A stretch of 64,000 nt of DNA, taken from the NCBI RefSeq assembly GCF_002028425.1, contig NZ_CP020042.1, positions 7,440,852-7,504,851 on the forward strand, written 5' to 3'. Position 1 is the stretch's first letter. Each line of letters starts with the position of its first letter. Shown here one piece after another: positions 62,881-64,000 of the stretch. The position numbers and the translations under genes are program-made. The notes under the pieces were generated by a model that was not told where the DNA came from, made no database searches, and saw only the letters and a list, made by a program, of their open reading frames with translations. Source of the stretch: Streptomyces katrae (lineage in GTDB: Bacteria; Actinomycetota; Actinomycetes; Streptomycetales; Streptomycetaceae).

Positions 62881-62988
62881 TGACTCAGCGTGACCAGACC
62901 ACAGAAGTTGAGCCAGAACCTGAGTTTCGAGAACACCTCGGTGCTTGCTTCGGGACCATGGTTGTGCTCTCCACGACGAGGGGCCTGG

Positions 62989-63530
62989 GTGCTGCCGAAG
63001 TCCAAGGTCGATCTGTACGCGGCGATCCGCCGTGACGCCAAGGGCGGCATGTCGTTGCGGGCGCTCATGCGGAAGTACGGCGTTGGCTAGGCCCTGATCT
63101 CGGCGTTGCCGGAACCGCGGAAGAAGATGGAGCCGCGGGAGACACGACTGGACCCTACAAGCCGGTGATCGACGGCATCCTCACGGCCGATCTGACCGCA
63201 CCGCGCAAGCAGCGACACACCGTCAAGGGGATCTTCGACCGGCTGCTGGACGAGTACGGCGCCGATGTCTCCTACCAGATGGTCCGCGGATCGGTCGCTG
63301 CCCGCCGCGAGGAGATCCGGCTGGAGGCCGGCAAGAGTGTGGTCGACGCGTCCCGCAGACCCACGGGCCCGGCGCCGAGGCCGAGGTCGGCTTCGGGGAG
63401 TCACGGTGAAGCTGGCCGGCGAGCTGGTGACCTGCTACCTGTTCGCGTTCCGGATGTCGTACTCGGACAAGGCCGTCCACCGCGTCTTCGCCTCGGCGGG
63501 GCAGGAGGCGTGTCGGCACCATGACCGTCA
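62989..63530 (+). pseudogene. IS21-family IstA transposase remnant
   Basis: From GTG 62989, SKVDLYAAIRRDAKGGMSLR and ALMRKYGVG are the N-terminal helix-turn-helix of IstA, ending at a TAG (63088-63090). Coding continues in the next frame with EPRKKMEPRETRLDPYKPVI and HTVKGIFDRLLDEYGADVSY. A later frame gives VKLAGELVTCYLFAFRMSYS. At least two lesions, and the C-terminal catalytic part and IstB are missing. Confidence 0.82.
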
Positions 63531-63591
63531 GAGGTGCGGTCGGCCCAGCCAGCAGGACGGGACGCACACGGCGACATCTGAGGTTCCGGCC

Positions 63592-64000
63592 TCACTGCCA
63601 GGGTTTGAACAGCCATTTCGGAGTGGCCGCGGTGCAGGCCTGGTAGTCGACGGGGGTGCCGTTGCGGGGAGTTTTCCCGGCCAGCCCGACACAGTGCTGT
63701 TGGCTGATTTCGTACCGGTCTCCACGACCGGTCAGCGTCCAGTCCACGTAATTCTCATACGAACAGTCCGCCTGCACGATGTCGGTGTCCAGCTCGAAAT
63801 TGTCCCCCGCCAGCGCGAGGCACTTGTCGCTGTGCTGGGCCTGGAGCCTGCGGAAGAGGACGTGGTCGGTACCGCGCTGACCGGCTGGCCGGTCGTCCAG
63901 CTCCCCGGCCACTGTGTCGCCTCCGACCGTGAGCCGCCATCGCTGGTCCGTGATCCCCAGGCAGTCCCACAGGACCACATCCGCGCCGAAGCGCTGGGAG
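63592..64000 (-). CDS. Ricin-type beta-trefoil lectin domain protein, C-terminal part
   Basis: The last about 136 residues of a protein that starts beyond the right edge (the frame is open to 64000: SQRFGADVVLWDCLGITDQR). The repeats show the QxW-type ricin B pattern: VVLWDCLGITDQRWRL, DKCLALAGDNFELDTDIVQA, and YVDWTLTGRGDRYEI. Cys at each repeat suggest disulfides in a secreted protein. Such domains bind carbohydrate and usually sit at the end of secreted glycoside hydrolases or peptidases. The catalytic part, if any, is outside the window. Confidence 0.8.
   Translation of the reverse strand, partial: SQRFGADVVLWDCLGITDQRWRLTVGGDTVAGELDDRPAGQRGTDHVLFRRLQAQHSDKCLALAGDNFELDTDIVQADCSYENYVDWTLTGRGDRYEISQQHCVGLAGKTPRNGTPVDYQACTAATPKWLFKPWQ

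Larger units (their letters stand above)
60663..62921 (+). mobile_element. ISL3-family element with DUF4259 passenger
   Basis: Left end GGTTCTGGCTCAACTTTTGT (from 60663) and right end, read inward from 62921, GGTTCTGGCTCAACTTCTGT: inverted repeats of about 23 bp with one mismatch. Direct repeats TGAGTTTT (60655-60662) and TGAGTTTC (62922-62929) flank them, matching ISL3's 8-bp target duplication. Inside are a broken ISL3 transposase gene and then a broken DUF4259 gene, so the passenger appears to have moved with the element. Total 2,259 bp. Confidence 0.85.

Noticed and set aside
1..64000. tRNA, rRNA or riboswitch genes
   Set aside because: I saw no cloverleaf-like or conserved rRNA/riboswitch sequence, but a covariance search was not possible here.

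Overview
The window is high-GC actinobacterial DNA, most likely Streptomyces. Evidence: strong G/C third-position bias, many GTG starts with GGAGG-type ribosome sites, ATGA/GTGA gene overlaps, and families typical of streptomycetes (P450s, SMI1/KNR4, DUF4241, DUF5958-like, secreted small proteins). It looks like accessory, possibly chromosome-arm DNA. Three specialised-metabolism loci and one lipid-like operon are separated by insertion sequences (IS481, IS5, ISL3, remnants of IS630, IS481 and IS21) and many broken genes.

Region 1 (1-9775) is a RiPP-type locus. A 53-residue candidate precursor (2708-2869) is followed on the minus strand by a B12-binding radical SAM enzyme and a coupled, cytoplasmic solute-binding-protein-like gene that runs off the left edge. 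Divergently on the plus strand lie a P450, an MFS exporter, a second B12 radical SAM enzyme of the RiPP C-methyltransferase type, a DUF5825-like protein and a second P450 with an unusual I-helix. Two radical SAM enzymes and two P450s for one tiny precursor is a rare combination.

Region 2 (9776-23594) is a junk-rich interval: IS remnants, an intact IS481 element flanked by CTAG, an IS5-type transposase, small secreted proteins, a SMI1/KNR4 protein, an SRPBCC protein, a VOC protein with a palindromic operator cluster, an ATP-grasp gene broken in a C-run, an alpha/beta hydrolase, and a repeat protein split by one amber codon.

Region 3 (23595-32289) makes 2,3-diaminopropionate (SbnA/SbnB homologues) and appears to polymerise or condense it. 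It encodes a half-condensation/adenylation/carrier protein, a separate carrier fused to the membrane hexapeptide-repeat domain seen in epsilon-polylysine and poly-diaminopropionate synthetases, and an Fe(II)/2-oxoglutarate oxygenase. I read it as a split and probably hydroxylating variant of a homopoly(amino acid) synthetase. Region 4 (33798-40005) encodes a cysteine-free double-glycine peptide with a three-gene NHLM-type exporter and no visible modification enzyme; a strong hairpin separates peptide from exporter.

Region 5 (40006-49060) holds gene fragments, a tandem DUF4241 pair, hypothetical proteins, a Tat-exported hydrolase and an ArsR-like regulator. Region 6 (49166-59175) has an F420-type nitroreductase-like protein, a PLP enzyme, an SDR, a processive GT2 glycosyltransferase and a minus-strand operon of a BtaA/DUF3419-like aminocarboxypropyl transferase, a FabH-like ketosynthase, an alpha/beta hydrolase with an Asp at the nucleophile position, a CPBP protease and an FkbM methyltransferase, next to an extra lspA. 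Region 7 (59219-64000) contains broken genes, an ISL3 element that seems to carry a DUF4259 passenger gene, an IS21 fragment and the end of a ricin-type lectin protein.
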